In this document: positions 24,537 through 33,835 of the stretch, piece by piece
How the letters are laid out: the number at the start of each line of letters is the position of its first letter
How positions within the stretch are numbered: position 1 is the first letter of the stretch
Assembly: GCF_016907835.1 (NCBI RefSeq)
Contig: NZ_JAFBCT010000001.1
Span: 2,108,001-2,172,000, forward strand
DNA: 64,000 nucleotides
Direction: 5' to 3'
DNA from: Agromyces cerinus
GTDB lineage: Bacteria > Actinomycetota > Actinomycetes > Actinomycetales > Microbacteriaceae
Notes under the pieces: model-generated
The model's input: only the letters and a program-made list of their open reading frames with translations
What the model was told of the DNA's origin: nothing
Database searches by the model: none
Position numbers and translations under genes: made by a program

Positions 24537-24565
24537 GTCGTGTGCGGCCGACGGGGCGTCAGAGG

Positions 24566-25054
24566 TCAGGCGTCGCGATTGATCGGAACGAGCAGCACGG
24601 GGCGGTCCTGCCCCATCGCGAGCGCCTTCGCCAGTGAGCCGGTGAAGAACTCCTCCACGCGGTGGAGCGTCCCGTGCCGGCGCGTGCCGACGATGAGCAT
24701 CCGCGAGTCGACGTCCGCGGCAAGCCGTGACAAGGCGCTCGCCGGATCCCCCGCGAGCACGCGGAAGGACCAGCGGATGTCGGTTTCCGCGAGTGCCGCG
24801 CTGAGCATGTCGCTGACCCCCGCTGCAACGCCCGCCATCTCCTCGTCCATCTCAGGATCGAGCGACTCGCGCGTGCGCGGTTCGGTGGAGTCGAGTTCGA
24901 CGAGCGCGCTGTTGAGCTCGACGTAGGCGAAGATGACCTCGCAGTCGAACGAACGAGCAGTGCGTTCGGCCGTCTGGATGAGCCGCGACGGCAGACCCGG
25001 CTTGATGCCCACCACGATCGGGCCGTCTTCGAGATGGGTTGCCGATTCCGACAT
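24566..25054 (-). CDS. universal stress protein (UspA family)
   Basis: A 162-residue single-domain UspA protein. It begins IVVGIKPGLPSRLIQTAERT and ends with MLIVGTRRHGTLHRVEEFFTGSL and VLLVPI. The usual ATP-binding G-2x-G-9x-G(S/T) motif is present in altered form (GTRRHGTLHRVEEFFTGS), so nucleotide binding is possible. ATG at 25054 was chosen as the family start. It stands alone between the SHOCT gene and trxB. Confidence 0.85.
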   Translation of the reverse strand: MSESATHLEDGPIVVGIKPGLPSRLIQTAERTARSFDCEVIFAYVELNSALVELDSTEPRTRESLDPEMDEEMAGVAAGVSDMLSAALAETDIRWSFRVLAGDPASALSRLAADVDSRMLIVGTRRHGTLHRVEEFFTGSLAKALAMGQDRPVLLVPINRDA

Positions 25055-25254
25055 GTCGCTACCGCCAGTTCTCCGCCGAGCTCGATGGAACGCCTTCGCG
25101 CCAGTCAAACATGACTCGCACCCCCTGCGACAGTGGCAAGTGAACGTGCCGATGACGCTGCGTCGGTCAAGGCTTTCGTGCGGCGGTCGCCGTTGCACCC
25201 TGGATGATGGCCCCGAGGCGATCGCGGAAGAGGGGCCTGCAGCGTGAAGCATCC

Positions 25255-26236
<982 letters not shown>

Positions 26237-26244
<8 letters not shown>

Positions 26245-26905
26245 CGGACCCGCCTTCCAGTGTCTGCAGGAGTTGTTCGATGTGGGCGCGGATCTCGTCG
26301 CGGACCCGGCGCACCTCATCCAGACCGAGGAGCTCGGGATCGTCGAGCTGCCAGTCCAGGTAGCGCTTGCCCGGGTAGATCGGGCAGGCATCGCCACAGC
26401 CCATCGTGACGACGACATCGGCGGCCTGCACGACGTCGTCGGTCAGGGGCTTCGGGAACTCGCGGCTGGGATCGAGGCCGATCTCCTCGAGCGCGAGCAC
26501 GACGGCGGGGTTGAGTTCCGCGGTCGGCGCGGACCCCGCTGAGCGCACATGGATGCGGTCGCCAGCGATGCTGTGGGTGAGCACGGCCGCCATCTGCGAG
26601 CGTCCAGCGTTCTGCTCGCAGACGAAGAGCACCTCAGGTACGTCGCGAGCGATCGCACCCTTCGCCTGGGCGAGGGCGGTCATCCGATCGGCGGCGAAGC
26701 GGGCGACCCGGGTCGCGAGGTGCGCTTTGACCGTCGCAGTGCGGAGCAGCGCCGTGTACGACTCCAATACGTACCGCTCGACCGTCTCGGCGTTGAACGT
26801 TCCGTCGAATCTCTCAGCGAGCTGCAGCGACAAATCGTGCAGATATCGCTCCGGATAGCTGATGCCTGACAACCCGCGTCGCCCGGCGGCGTTGAAGTCG
26901 GACAT
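26237..26905 (-). CDS. ArsC-type arsenate reductase with N-terminal three-helix domain
   Basis: A 222-residue protein. Residues 1-88 form a helical bundle ([33 protein letters not shown]); residues 90-222 form a low-molecular-weight phosphatase-like arsenate reductase with the loop CEQNAGRSQ (Cys96, Arg102) and further cysteines in [14 protein letters not shown]. It reduces arsenate to arsenite. The helical domain is also found, after the winged helix, in the ArsR-ArsC fusion at 28116-29003. It lies 2 bp after the plain ArsC gene and overlaps trxB, so the three form one unit. Confidence 0.85.
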
Positions 26906-26907
26906 GA

Positions 26908-27318
26908 CTACGCGGCGGGAGCGATCTCGGCGAGGAGGGCTTCCACGCGGCTCCGGATGTCGTCGCGAACGCGGCGCACGGTCTCGATGTCCTTGCCGGC
27001 CGGGTCCACCAGTTCCCAGTCCTCGTAGCGCTTGCCGGGGAAGATCGGGCAGGCATCGCCGCAGCCCATGGTGATCACGACGTCGGATTCCTTGACAGCA
27101 TCGACGGTGAGGATCTTCGGCATGTTGCCGGTGATGTCGATGCCTTCCTCGGCCATCGCCTCGATGGCGACCGGGTTGATCCGGTCCTTCGGCTCGGACC
27201 CGGCCGAACGAACTTCGACATTGTCGCCGCCGAGGGCGCGAAGGTAGCCGGCGGCCATTTGGGAACGGCCGGCGTTGTGGACGCACACGAACAGGACGGA
27301 GGGCTTCTCAGTGCTCAT
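26908..27318 (-). CDS. arsC: arsenate reductase ArsC (thioredoxin-coupled type)
   Basis: A 136-residue low-molecular-weight phosphatase-type arsenate reductase. P-loop Cys12-x5-Arg18 (CVHNAGRSQ), with Cys86 and Cys90 in [13 protein letters not shown] as candidate resolving cysteines. ATG at 27318 (MSTEKPSVLF) has no ribosome site and lies 2 bp from a 30-bp perfect inverted repeat, so the operator overlaps the promoter and the transcript may have a very short leader. First gene of the arsC-arsC-trxB unit. Confidence 0.9.
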   Translation of the reverse strand: MSTEKPSVLFVCVHNAGRSQMAAGYLRALGGDNVEVRSAGSEPKDRINPVAIEAMAEEGIDITGNMPKILTVDAVKESDVVITMGCGDACPIFPGKRYEDWELVDPAGKDIETVRRVRDDIRSRVEALLAEIAPAA

Positions 27319-27320
27319 AA

Positions 27321-27350
27321 TCAAATGATAGACGTTCATCTATCATTTGA
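27321..27350. promoter_or_regulatory. ArsR-type operator overlapping the aquaporin stop and arsC promoter
   Basis: TCAAATGATAGA and TCTATCATTTGA form a perfect 12-bp inverted repeat around six bases. The ATAGA-N6-TCTAT core is identical in form to the site at 29001-29018. It lies 2 bp upstream of arsC and covers the stop codon of the aquaporin gene, so it would control the arsC-arsC-trxB unit separately from the fusion-aquaporin unit. Confidence 0.75.
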
Positions 27351-28101
27351 CTACTTCGGTGGCCGCTTTCGTGATGGCGACTTCGGGAGCAGCGGCGACC
27401 ACCGGGTAGAGGTAGCTCACGAGGAGCACGCCGATGACTCCGCCGAGCAGCTGCGCGGCAAGGAATGGCACGGCTGAGGCGAGTGCGATGCCTGCGAACG
27501 TGTCGGTGAAGATGCGACCGATCGTCACTGCGGGGTTCGCGAACGACGTGGAACTGGTGGACCAGTACGCGGCTCCGACGTATGCGCCGACCGCCGCAGG
27601 AATCATCCGTGCGTTGCCGCTGCGCACGAGGGAGAAGATGACCAGCACCAGACCCGCGGTTGCCACGATTTCGGCGAGGAATGTCGCCGGCGTCGCGCGT
27701 TCGGTCGCCGAGATCGCGGCAGGGATGTTGAACATGGCGTTCGCCAGCAGTGCACCGCCGATCGCGCCGAGCACTTGCGCGACGGCGTATGGCGCGATGG
27801 CGCGAGCGGCGAATCCGGGCTGACTCGATCGGCGCGACATCCACCAGTCGGCCAGTGAGACGACCGGGTTGAAATGGGCACCTGATAGGGGTGCGAGCAC
27901 GGCGATGAGCATCGCCAGGCCGAGGGTGGTGGCAGTGCTGTTCTCGAGCAGCTGCAGGCCGATGTCCTCCGGGGAGAGCCTCGATGCGGCGATCCCGGAT
28001 CCGACGACGATCGCGACGAGCAGGCCGGTGCCGATGAATTCGGCGACGAGGCGGCGGGCGAGCGGGGCAGGGCTGGGCATGGGTGACTCGTTGGCGCTCA
28101 T
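27343..28101 (-). CDS. MIP-family aquaglyceroporin (arsenic-associated)
   Basis: A 252-residue channel with six membrane segments and the two pore motifs HFNPVVSLADWW (NPV variant) and SFANPAVTIGR (NPA). In AqpS-containing operons of rhizobia such a channel lets arsenite made by ArsC flow out of the cell. Context here is the same: it sits between an ArsR-ArsC fusion and arsC, and there is no ArsB or Acr3. ATG at 28101 has AGGA about 6 bp upstream. The NPV in loop B is a departure from canonical NPA. Confidence 0.85.
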   Translation of the reverse strand: MSANESPMPSPAPLARRLVAEFIGTGLLVAIVVGSGIAASRLSPEDIGLQLLENSTATTLGLAMLIAVLAPLSGAHFNPVVSLADWWMSRRSSQPGFAARAIAPYAVAQVLGAIGGALLANAMFNIPAAISATERATPATFLAEIVATAGLVLVIFSLVRSGNARMIPAAVGAYVGAAYWSTSSTSFANPAVTIGRIFTDTFAGIALASAVPFLAAQLLGGVIGVLLVSYLYPVVAAAPEVAITKAATEVVK

Positions 28102-28115
28102 CGGTCCTGTCGATC

Positions 28116-29003
28116 TCAGAGGGTGGTGAGCAGCTCGCGGATGCGGCGCTCGATGTCATCTCGAATCTGACGCACTTCGGCGAGGGGCTTGCCAACCGGA
28201 TCGGGCAGATCCCAGTCGAGGTATCGCCGGCCGGGGTAGATCGGGCACGCATCGCCGCAGCCCATCGTGATGACGACGTCGGCGGCGCGCACGACCTCGT
28301 CGGTCAATGGCTTCGGGTACTCGCCGGCGAGCGGAACGCCGATCTCGTCGAGAGCGGTCAGGACGGAGTTCCGCACCTCGCCGACCGGGTCAGAGCCCGC
28401 GGTCCGCACATGGACCCGGTCACCGGCGAGGTGCCGGAGGATCGCCGAGGCCATCTGCGACCGGCCGGCGTTCTGCACGCAGACGAACAGCACTTCCGGC
28501 GCAGAATCGCTCGGCGCGGCCTCATGGCGGGCGAGCGCGTCGAGGCGGTCTGCCGCGAACTGGGCGGCGAGCGAGGGAACGCGCTGACCGGGCGTCGGTC
28601 GCGCCGCAAGGAGCGCATAGCTCTCGCGGACGTACCGTTCAACCGTCTCTGCGCTGAACACCCCTCGGAATCGTTCGCTGAGATCCTGCACGACCCGGTC
28701 GAGGATGGGATCGACCTCGACCTCGCCTTCGGGCCTGCCGAGCATCTCTGCGATTCGATCCGCGTGGGCCGGTGCCAGCGAGTACCAGGTCCGGCGCCCA
28801 TCGGGCTCGCGTTGCAGCAGGCCTTCGTCGAGGAGCGCTTTCACGTGGTGGCTCACGGTCGGTTGCCTGAGGCCGAGTTCCTCGGCGAGACGCCCGACGA
28901 GCACGCGTCCGTCCGGGGAGCCGAGGAGCCTCTTAAGAATCCGGGCGCGCGTCGGGTCGGACACGAGCCGAAGCTCTCGCGCGGCCTCCGCAACATCATT
29001 CAT
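28116..29003 (-). CDS. ArsR-ArsC fusion: winged-helix regulator joined to arsenate reductase
   Basis: A 295-residue fusion. Residues 1-90 are an ArsR-type winged helix (LVSDPTRARILKRLL, LRQPTVSHHVKALLDEGLL). Residues 95-165 match the helical domain of the ArsC-type protein at 26237-26905. Residues 170-295 are an ArsC domain with Cys175 in CVQNAGRSQ and [14 protein letters not shown]. The ArsR part has no cysteine, so it cannot use the usual Cys-based As(III) site; the ArsC domain may be the sensor. The ATG at 29003 is part of the operator at 29001-29018, implying autoregulation and a leaderless or very short leader. The aquaporin gene follows 14 bp downstream. Confidence 0.88.
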   Translation of the reverse strand: MNDVAEAARELRLVSDPTRARILKRLLGSPDGRVLVGRLAEELGLRQPTVSHHVKALLDEGLLQREPDGRRTWYSLAPAHADRIAEMLGRPEGEVEVDPILDRVVQDLSERFRGVFSAETVERYVRESYALLAARPTPGQRVPSLAAQFAADRLDALARHEAAPSDSAPEVLFVCVQNAGRSQMASAILRHLAGDRVHVRTAGSDPVGEVRNSVLTALDEIGVPLAGEYPKPLTDEVVRAADVVITMGCGDACPIYPGRRYLDWDLPDPVGKPLAEVRQIRDDIERRIRELLTTL

Positions 29004-29018
29004 AGACGGAAGTCTATG
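29001..29018. promoter_or_regulatory. operator overlapping the start codon of the ArsR-ArsC fusion
   Basis: CATAGAC-GGAA-GTCTATG is a perfect 7-bp inverted repeat. Its ATAGA-N6-TCTAT core is shared with the site at 27321-27350. It covers the fusion start codon, consistent with autorepression. Confidence 0.7.
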
Positions 29019-29039
29019 TCACGGAGGCCGCGCGGAGGC

Positions 29040-30395
29040 CTAGCTGCAGCAGCTGCTCTGCGACCCGCCGGCTGCGTCGTCCGTCGAGCACGACGAGCCG
29101 TCGGGTGCGAGGCTGGTCGAACACACGCCGGTCTCGGGCAGCACGAGTTCGACGTTGCTGGCCGCCGCGACATCGCCGGCGAGCCACGCGGTGATCGAGC
29201 GGACCTGCTCGTACCCGGTCGCGAGGAGGAACGTCGGGGCGCGGCCGTAGCTCTTCATTCCGGCGAGGAAGAACCCTGGCTCGGGATGGGTGAGCTCGGC
29301 GAATCCGTGCGGCTCCACCGTTCCGCAGGTGTGCACATTCGGGTCGATCAGCGGCGCAAGGCGCTTCGGAGCCTCGACGATCTCGTCCAGCTCGAGGCGG
29401 ACCTCGCGGAGCATGTCGAGGTCGGGCCGGAAGCCGGTGGCGCTGACCACGAGGTCGGTGTCATGCTCGACCAACTCGCCGCGGCGAACGCCGGAGACGC
29501 GCACACCGTCGCCGGCGCGGCCGAGGCCGACGATCTCGAATCGGTCGACCACGGTGATTCGACCGGCGGCCACGAGCGCGTCGACGCGGCGACCGATCGA
29601 CGCACGGGCGGCGAGGCCGTCGTCGTCGGATGTCGTGACCCTGACCGCACTGGCGTTGCGGATCAACCAGGTGATGCGCGTCTCCGGCTCCTGCTCGGCG
29701 AGCTGGGCGAGCGCGAGCAGGGTGTTCGCCGCCGAGTGCCCGGCACCGACGACCGTGGTGTGTCGACCGGCGAACCGTGCTCGCTCACGCCCGAGCACGT
29801 CGGGCAGGGCGTGGCTGACGCGGTCGGCGACCTCGGCGAGCCCGAGGGGCTCCAGACCCGAGGAGCCGAGGCTGTTCGGGTGCGCGTACGTGCCGGACGT
29901 GTCGATCACGGCGCGCGCGGTGAACTCCTCGACCCCGTCGGGGGTGAGTGCGCGAAGCAGGAACGGCGTCGAGGCGCGACGGGCGGTGCGCGTGCGGTCC
30001 ATGCCCTGCCTGGTGACGGCGGAGACCCGGACACCCGTGCGGATCCGGTCGGCGATCACGTCGAGCGCGGCGAGCGGCTCGAGGTACTGCTCGACGAGTT
30101 CAGTGCCCGTCGGGAGGCTCTCGGGGGCGGGCAGCTGCCACCCGGCAGCCTCGAGCAGTCGGCGTGAAGCCGGGTCGACCACATGCTTCCACGGCGAGAA
30201 GAGGCGGGTGTGCCCCCATTGGCGGATGCTCGATGCGATCTCCTCTCCCGCTTCGCAGATGACGAAGTCGATGCCGCGCTCGACGAGGTTCGCGGCGGCT
30301 GCGAGCCCGACCGGTCCGGCGCCGATGATCGCGACGGGCAGGGTGTCGAGGCTGCGCTGCTGCAGGCTCGGGACGGTGAGATCGATCAGCGTCAT
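29040..30395 (-). CDS. ArsO-like flavin monooxygenase
   Basis: A 451-residue FAD/NAD(P)H-binding protein: PVAIIGAGPVGLAAAANLVER near the N-terminus, TTVVGAGHSAANTLLALAQL near residue 200, and VVSATGFRPD. The C-terminal tail is rich in cysteine (VCSTSL, SSCSTD, SSCCS), as in ArsO proteins of ars operons, and could bind arsenic. ArsO is proposed to oxidise arsenicals; the reaction is not established. ATG at 30395 has AGGAGG 9 bp upstream. It is divergent from arsR, sharing an 89-bp region with TCAATAT-type boxes. Confidence 0.8.
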   Translation of the reverse strand: MTLIDLTVPSLQQRSLDTLPVAIIGAGPVGLAAAANLVERGIDFVICEAGEEIASSIRQWGHTRLFSPWKHVVDPASRRLLEAAGWQLPAPESLPTGTELVEQYLEPLAALDVIADRIRTGVRVSAVTRQGMDRTRTARRASTPFLLRALTPDGVEEFTARAVIDTSGTYAHPNSLGSSGLEPLGLAEVADRVSHALPDVLGRERARFAGRHTTVVGAGHSAANTLLALAQLAEQEPETRITWLIRNASAVRVTTSDDDGLAARASIGRRVDALVAAGRITVVDRFEIVGLGRAGDGVRVSGVRRGELVEHDTDLVVSATGFRPDLDMLREVRLELDEIVEAPKRLAPLIDPNVHTCGTVEPHGFAELTHPEPGFFLAGMKSYGRAPTFLLATGYEQVRSITAWLAGDVAAASNVELVLPETGVCSTSLAPDGSSCSTDDAAGGSQSSCCS

Positions 30396-30424
30396 GGTGG
30401 TGCGCCTCCTAGGCATCGATGAAC

Positions 30425-30470
30425 TTCGATATTGAGTTTGGGCACTCCATCGACGTTTGTCAATATTCGG
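30425..30470. promoter_or_regulatory. ArsR operator region between arsO and arsR
   Basis: TTCGATATTGA (30425-30435) and TCAATATTCGG (30460-30470) form a widely spaced inverted pair. The ATATTGA/TCAATAT half-sites are unlike the ATAGA-type sites near the ArsC genes, so a different regulator, probably the ArsR encoded at 30485, is expected to act here on both divergent genes. Confidence 0.6.
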
Positions 30471-30484
30471 ATAGGATGACCGAC

Positions 30485-30847
30485 ATGTCCACCACGCTCT
30501 TGCCTGTGATCCAGCCGGAGTCCGTCGCGTGTTGCACGCCGCTGACCAGCGAGGCCATCGATGCGGAGCGTGCGGACGACCTCGCGAAGAAGCTGAAGGC
30601 TCTCGCCGACCCGACCCGGCTTCGCCTGGTCTCGATCGTCGCCGCGTCAGAGGGTGGCGAGGCGTGCGTGTGCGATCTCATCGAACCGGTCGGGCTCAGC
30701 CAGCCGACCGTGTCGCATCATTTGAAGATCCTCATGGAGGCGGGCTTCCTCACCCGCAGCAAGCGCGGCACCTGGGCGTACTACAAGCTCGTGCCCGGGG
30801 CGCTCGGCCAGCTGTCGCAGCTGCTCGACGTCACCGCCTCCCGCTGA
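30485..30847 (+). CDS. arsR: ArsR-family arsenite-responsive repressor
   Basis: A 120-residue winged-helix repressor. Metal-site candidates are Cys16-Cys17 (ESVACCTPL) and Cys61/Cys63 (ACVCDLIEPVGLSQPTVSHH). The adjacent N-terminal pair plus a cysteine in the alpha-3 region resembles the Corynebacterium glutamicum ArsR site (Cys15, Cys16, Cys55). Binding of As(III) or Sb(III) should release DNA. ATG at 30485 is preferred over 30476 because AGGA then lies at proper spacing. The MFS gene follows after 21 bp. Confidence 0.88.
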   Translation: MSTTLLPVIQPESVACCTPLTSEAIDAERADDLAKKLKALADPTRLRLVSIVAASEGGEACVCDLIEPVGLSQPTVSHHLKILMEAGFLTRSKRGTWAYYKLVPGALGQLSQLLDVTASR

Positions 30848-30868
30848 CGGCCAGCACCCGGCCCGTCC

Positions 30869-32032
30869 GTGTCGAATCGTCCGCTCGGTGTGCGCCTGGC
30901 CGCGCTCTCCATCGGCCAGGTCATCAGCTGGGGCATCCTGTACTACGCCCTGATCGTCGCGGCGCCGGCGATCGCGGACGAGACCGGCTGGAGCGTTGCG
31001 ACGATCACGCTGTGCTTCTCGGGCGGGCTGATCGTCTCTGCCGCGGCCGGCATCGTCGTCGGCAGGTGGCTCGACGATCGCGGCCCGCGCCTCGTCATGA
31101 CATTGGGAGCCGTCGTCGGCAGCCTGGGCCTGGTCGTGGTCAGCGCGGCATCCGATCTGGTCGTCTTCACGCTCGGCTGGGTGGTGTGCGGACTCGCGCA
31201 GTCGGCCGTGCTCTACCAGGCGGCGTTCACGGTCATCGCCCGCCGCCACGGCGACTCGCGGCGCAGCGCGATGACGATCCTGACCCTGGCCGGCGGCCTC
31301 GCCTCGACCGTGTTCGCTCCCGTCGTCGCCGGCCTCCTCACCGCGTTCGACTGGCGCGCGACGTTCCTCATCCTCGCGGGTGCGTTGCTCGTCCTCACGG
31401 TGCCGTTGCACTGGTTCTTCCTCGAACGCGCATGGGCTCCGCTTTCGCCGGCCCACGCCGGAGAAGCGGTGCATCACGTCGGAACCGTGATCCGGACGCG
31501 CCGGTTCTGGATGCTCGAGGTGTCGATGGTCACGCTTGCGGCCGCACTGTTCAGCGTCACCCTCGCCATCATCCCGCTCTACATGGAGAAGGGCATGACG
31601 TACGAGCTCGCCGCATGGGCGCTCGGCCTGCTCGGCGCGGGTCAAGTCATCGGCCGGCTGCTGTACGTCGCGGTCCCGCACAGGACCGCCCCTTGGATCC
31701 CGCTCGCCATCACGTCGGGTCTCGCCGTCGTGCTCCTGGCACTGATGGGCCTGGTGCCCGGGCCGCCATGGCTCCTCATCGGCATCGGCATCATCGCGGG
31801 CGCCGTTCGCGGCGCCCAGACGCTGGTGCAAGGGTCCGCAGTGGCCGACCGATGGGGCACCCGCAACTACGGCAGCATCAACGGGGTGTTCGCCGCGCCG
31901 ATCACCGCGATCTCCGCACTCGGGCCGGCCCTTGGTCCCGTCGTCGCCGTTGCCGTCGGCGGCTACTCCGCGATGGCCCTGGTCATGGCCGGTCTCGCGA
32001 TGATCGCGGTGATCACCGCGAAGTTCTCATGA
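30869..32032 (+). CDS. MFS transporter in the arsenic island (candidate arsenical efflux)
   Basis: A 387-residue, twelve-helix major facilitator protein. It begins RLAALSIGQVISWGILYYALIVA and has the loop 2-3 motif GRWLDDRGPRLVMTLGAVVG. It lies just downstream of arsR, so induction by arsenite is likely. Known MFS efflux proteins in ars clusters include ArsJ and ArsK; this one cannot be assigned to either by eye. With no Acr3 or ArsB in the island, it is the best active-efflux candidate. GTG start at 30869. Confidence 0.82.
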   Translation: MSNRPLGVRLAALSIGQVISWGILYYALIVAAPAIADETGWSVATITLCFSGGLIVSAAAGIVVGRWLDDRGPRLVMTLGAVVGSLGLVVVSAASDLVVFTLGWVVCGLAQSAVLYQAAFTVIARRHGDSRRSAMTILTLAGGLASTVFAPVVAGLLTAFDWRATFLILAGALLVLTVPLHWFFLERAWAPLSPAHAGEAVHHVGTVIRTRRFWMLEVSMVTLAAALFSVTLAIIPLYMEKGMTYELAAWALGLLGAGQVIGRLLYVAVPHRTAPWIPLAITSGLAVVLLALMGLVPGPPWLLIGIGIIAGAVRGAQTLVQGSAVADRWGTRNYGSINGVFAAPITAISALGPALGPVVAVAVGGYSAMALVMAGLAMIAVITAKFS

Positions 32033-32070
32033 CCCTCTCCCTCATCTCGCCGGCGCAGACCGGCTCCGAC

Positions 32071-32091
32071 CGACCGTTGACGCAACGGTCG
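32071..32091 (+). terminator. hairpin after the MFS gene
   Basis: CGACCGTTG and CAACGGTCG form a perfect 9-bp stem with a 3-base loop, 38 bp past the MFS stop. There is no T-run. It is a likely end of the arsR-MFS transcript. Confidence 0.5.
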
Positions 32092-32179
32092 ACCCGCAGC
32101 AGACCGCAAGACCTCAGCTACGGTGCCAGCAATGTCAAGCCCCTTCCCTCCAGCCGACCGGCAGAGCAGCGTGGGCACC

Positions 32180-32566
32180 ATGAAGAATGACAAGGACGCG
32201 GACCTCGACGCACGAGTGCGTGCCGAGGAAGAGGAGTTTCGCGACGTCGTGCGTGCAGGCGCGCCTGATTCCGGCACCGGTGACGACACCGCAGTGGATC
32301 GCAACCGGCAGCCCGAGCAGGATGGACCGGTGATGGACGGGGACAACGCCTCCGACCAGTCGAAATGGGAGGGCATCATCGCCCAGACTCGAGCCGATCT
32401 CGAGGGCCGCCGGGCGGAGCAGATCCGTTCGGCTCTCGCTCAACGAGTCACGGACGCGCAGCTCGATGTACCGTCCGAGGAGATCGACCGTGCCTCGACG
32501 GAGATCGCCGTGACCCCCGACCGAGGCGATGGCCTCAGTCGCAACGCCGAGAGTGGAAGCGAGTGA
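32180..32566 (+). CDS. hypothetical hydrophilic acidic protein
   Basis: A 128-residue, very charged protein without hydrophobic segments or recognisable domain (MKNDKDADLDARVRAEEEEF, then a coil-forming RADLEGRRAEQIRSALAQRV). ATG at 32180 is one option; an ATG at 32132 in the same frame would add 16 residues, and neither has a good ribosome site. It lies in a group of small genes after the arsenic island. Low confidence that this is the exact gene. Confidence 0.45.
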   Translation: MKNDKDADLDARVRAEEEEFRDVVRAGAPDSGTGDDTAVDRNRQPEQDGPVMDGDNASDQSKWEGIIAQTRADLEGRRAEQIRSALAQRVTDAQLDVPSEEIDRASTEIAVTPDRGDGLSRNAESGSE

Positions 32567-32611
32567 AGACCATGTCGGAGATCGATCACGCACGGCGCCG
32601 GCTCGAGTGAC

Positions 32612-32938
32612 ATGGGCCAGCTCATCTACGGCACCGGTACTCGCTATGAGATGGAGGACCGAACGCTGTCGCACGTGAAGGTCGCAGTCGGCGCGAAGCT
32701 GCGCCGCCACGAATCCTTCTTCCTGAGTTGGATCATCCCCGCCGACCACGGGTCGGGTCGAGTCAGCATCTGGCTGTCCGACAGCATCCCGCTGCAATTC
32801 CATTTCAACGGCAACTCGCCGCCGGAGCTCAACCGAACCTGGGTGAAGGCCCTCGAGCTCACGACCCTGAGTGACCGCGGCATGATCATCCTGCCCGAGG
32901 GTGATGCGGAGGCGTTCATCACCAGCCACCCGGTTTGA
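32612..32938 (+). CDS. DUF7882-family small protein
   Basis: A 108-residue protein of a family common in Microbacteriaceae (MGQLIYGTGTRYEMEDRTL, HVKVAVGAKLRRHESFFLSW, IWLSDSIPLQFHFNGNSPPE, LNRTWVKALELTTLS). Members are sometimes mislabelled as ATP-dependent DNA ligase because they sit beside ligase genes, but there is no ligase domain here. It may be a ligand-binding or structural protein; function is unknown. Confidence 0.75.
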   Translation: MGQLIYGTGTRYEMEDRTLSHVKVAVGAKLRRHESFFLSWIIPADHGSGRVSIWLSDSIPLQFHFNGNSPPELNRTWVKALELTTLSDRGMIILPEGDAEAFITSHPV

Positions 32939-32981
32939 GCCCAGCGGCATGAACACCGAAAGGCACGCCGACTACTGATCG

Positions 32982-33254
32982 TCAGTTCCAGTCGACGGAG
33001 TGCATCCAACCCGCTATGTAGGCGCGCTCGTTCTCGCCGAGCCGCATACCGAGCTGCGGCGCGTGGCCCGGGTCGAGTTCGCAGAGTTCGTAGATGCGAC
33101 GAACGACGACGGCTCGAAGTGGCGCGTGGACGTTCTCCAGCACCTCTCGCCGCAGCGGTCGTTCGAGCATGGGCCACCACAGCCCGATCGGGGGAAGGCC
33201 GTTCGCATTGGCGACGCGTTCGTCGTGCGGTACGCCATCGAGGACGGAACTCAT
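32982..33254 (-). CDS. hypothetical protein (90 aa)
   Basis: A 90-residue soluble protein (PPIGLWWPMLERPLRREVLE, AVVVRRIYELCELDP, GENERAYIAGWMHSVDWN). No domain recognised. Its ATG overlaps the stop of the preceding 54-residue gene (ATGA), which is good evidence that both are translated. Confidence 0.65.
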   Translation of the reverse strand: MSSVLDGVPHDERVANANGLPPIGLWWPMLERPLRREVLENVHAPLRAVVVRRIYELCELDPGHAPQLGMRLGENERAYIAGWMHSVDWN

Positions 33255-33415
33255 TGCGCCCGCTCCTCGCGAAGGCGACCGGTCTCGGGGTCGCGGACGA
33301 CGACGTGCTCGTTCGGGTCGGCATCCTCATCGGCCTGTTGATGCTGCTCGGCCGCTTCGACGGCCTCGTCGAGTTGGTCCGAACCGCTCGATTCAGCGGG
33401 ATCTGGATCTCTCAT
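33251..33415 (-). CDS. hypothetical 54-aa acidic protein
   Basis: A short hydrophilic protein, MRDPDPAESSGSDQLDEAVE onwards, ending VVVRDPETGRLREERAQ. GAGGAG lies about 8 bp before the ATG at 33415, and the stop overlaps the start of the 90-residue gene by 4 bp. These two signs support a real two-gene unit. The acidic, Gln-rich composition suggests a disordered protein. Function unknown. Confidence 0.6.
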   Translation of the reverse strand: MRDPDPAESSGSDQLDEAVEAAEQHQQADEDADPNEHVVVRDPETGRLREERAQ

Positions 33416-33670
33416 TCTCGTGCTCCTCGTTCATGCGGCCTCACCATCGGGGCCGCCGATTCGAACGTACGCGTGTCCGATCCGACCTGAAAGGGATTGA
33501 CTTTTCGGGCGGTCGGAGTCCGGGCCACGACGCCCGGCGCGAGGCGGAGATGACAGATCAGCGAGCGCGAGATGTCAACCCCCTCCCCTGAACCTCCACG
33601 CAGCCATAACGTTCGATCACGTGGATATCCCGGTGACCTCGACGTCCCCGGAGAGACGAAGGGAACCGTC

Positions 33671-33835
33671 ATGAACATCCTGCTGATCATCGTCGTCGTC
33701 GTCGCCGTCATCCTGGCGATCACGGGCGGCCTCGTGCAGTCGCTCAACTTCCTGCTGTGGGTCGGACTCGTCCTGCTCGCCATCGCGGTGATCGCCTGGC
33801 TCATCCGGATGATCGCCGGGCGCAACAGCGTGTGA
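33671..33835 (+). CDS. small hydrophobic membrane protein (54 aa)
   Basis: Two near-adjacent transmembrane helices, MNILLIIVVVVAVILAITGG and LLWVGLVLLAIAVIAWLI, with a basic C-terminus (RMIAGRNSV). GAAGGGA precedes the ATG at 33671. Similar tiny DUF-type membrane proteins are common in actinobacteria and often stress-linked; function unknown. Confidence 0.65.
   Translation: MNILLIIVVVVAVILAITGGLVQSLNFLLWVGLVLLAIAVIAWLIRMIAGRNSV

Noticed and set aside
28083..30167. 694-codon open frame on the plus strand
   Set aside because: Antisense to the ArsR-ArsC fusion and ArsO-like genes, whose motifs are clear.
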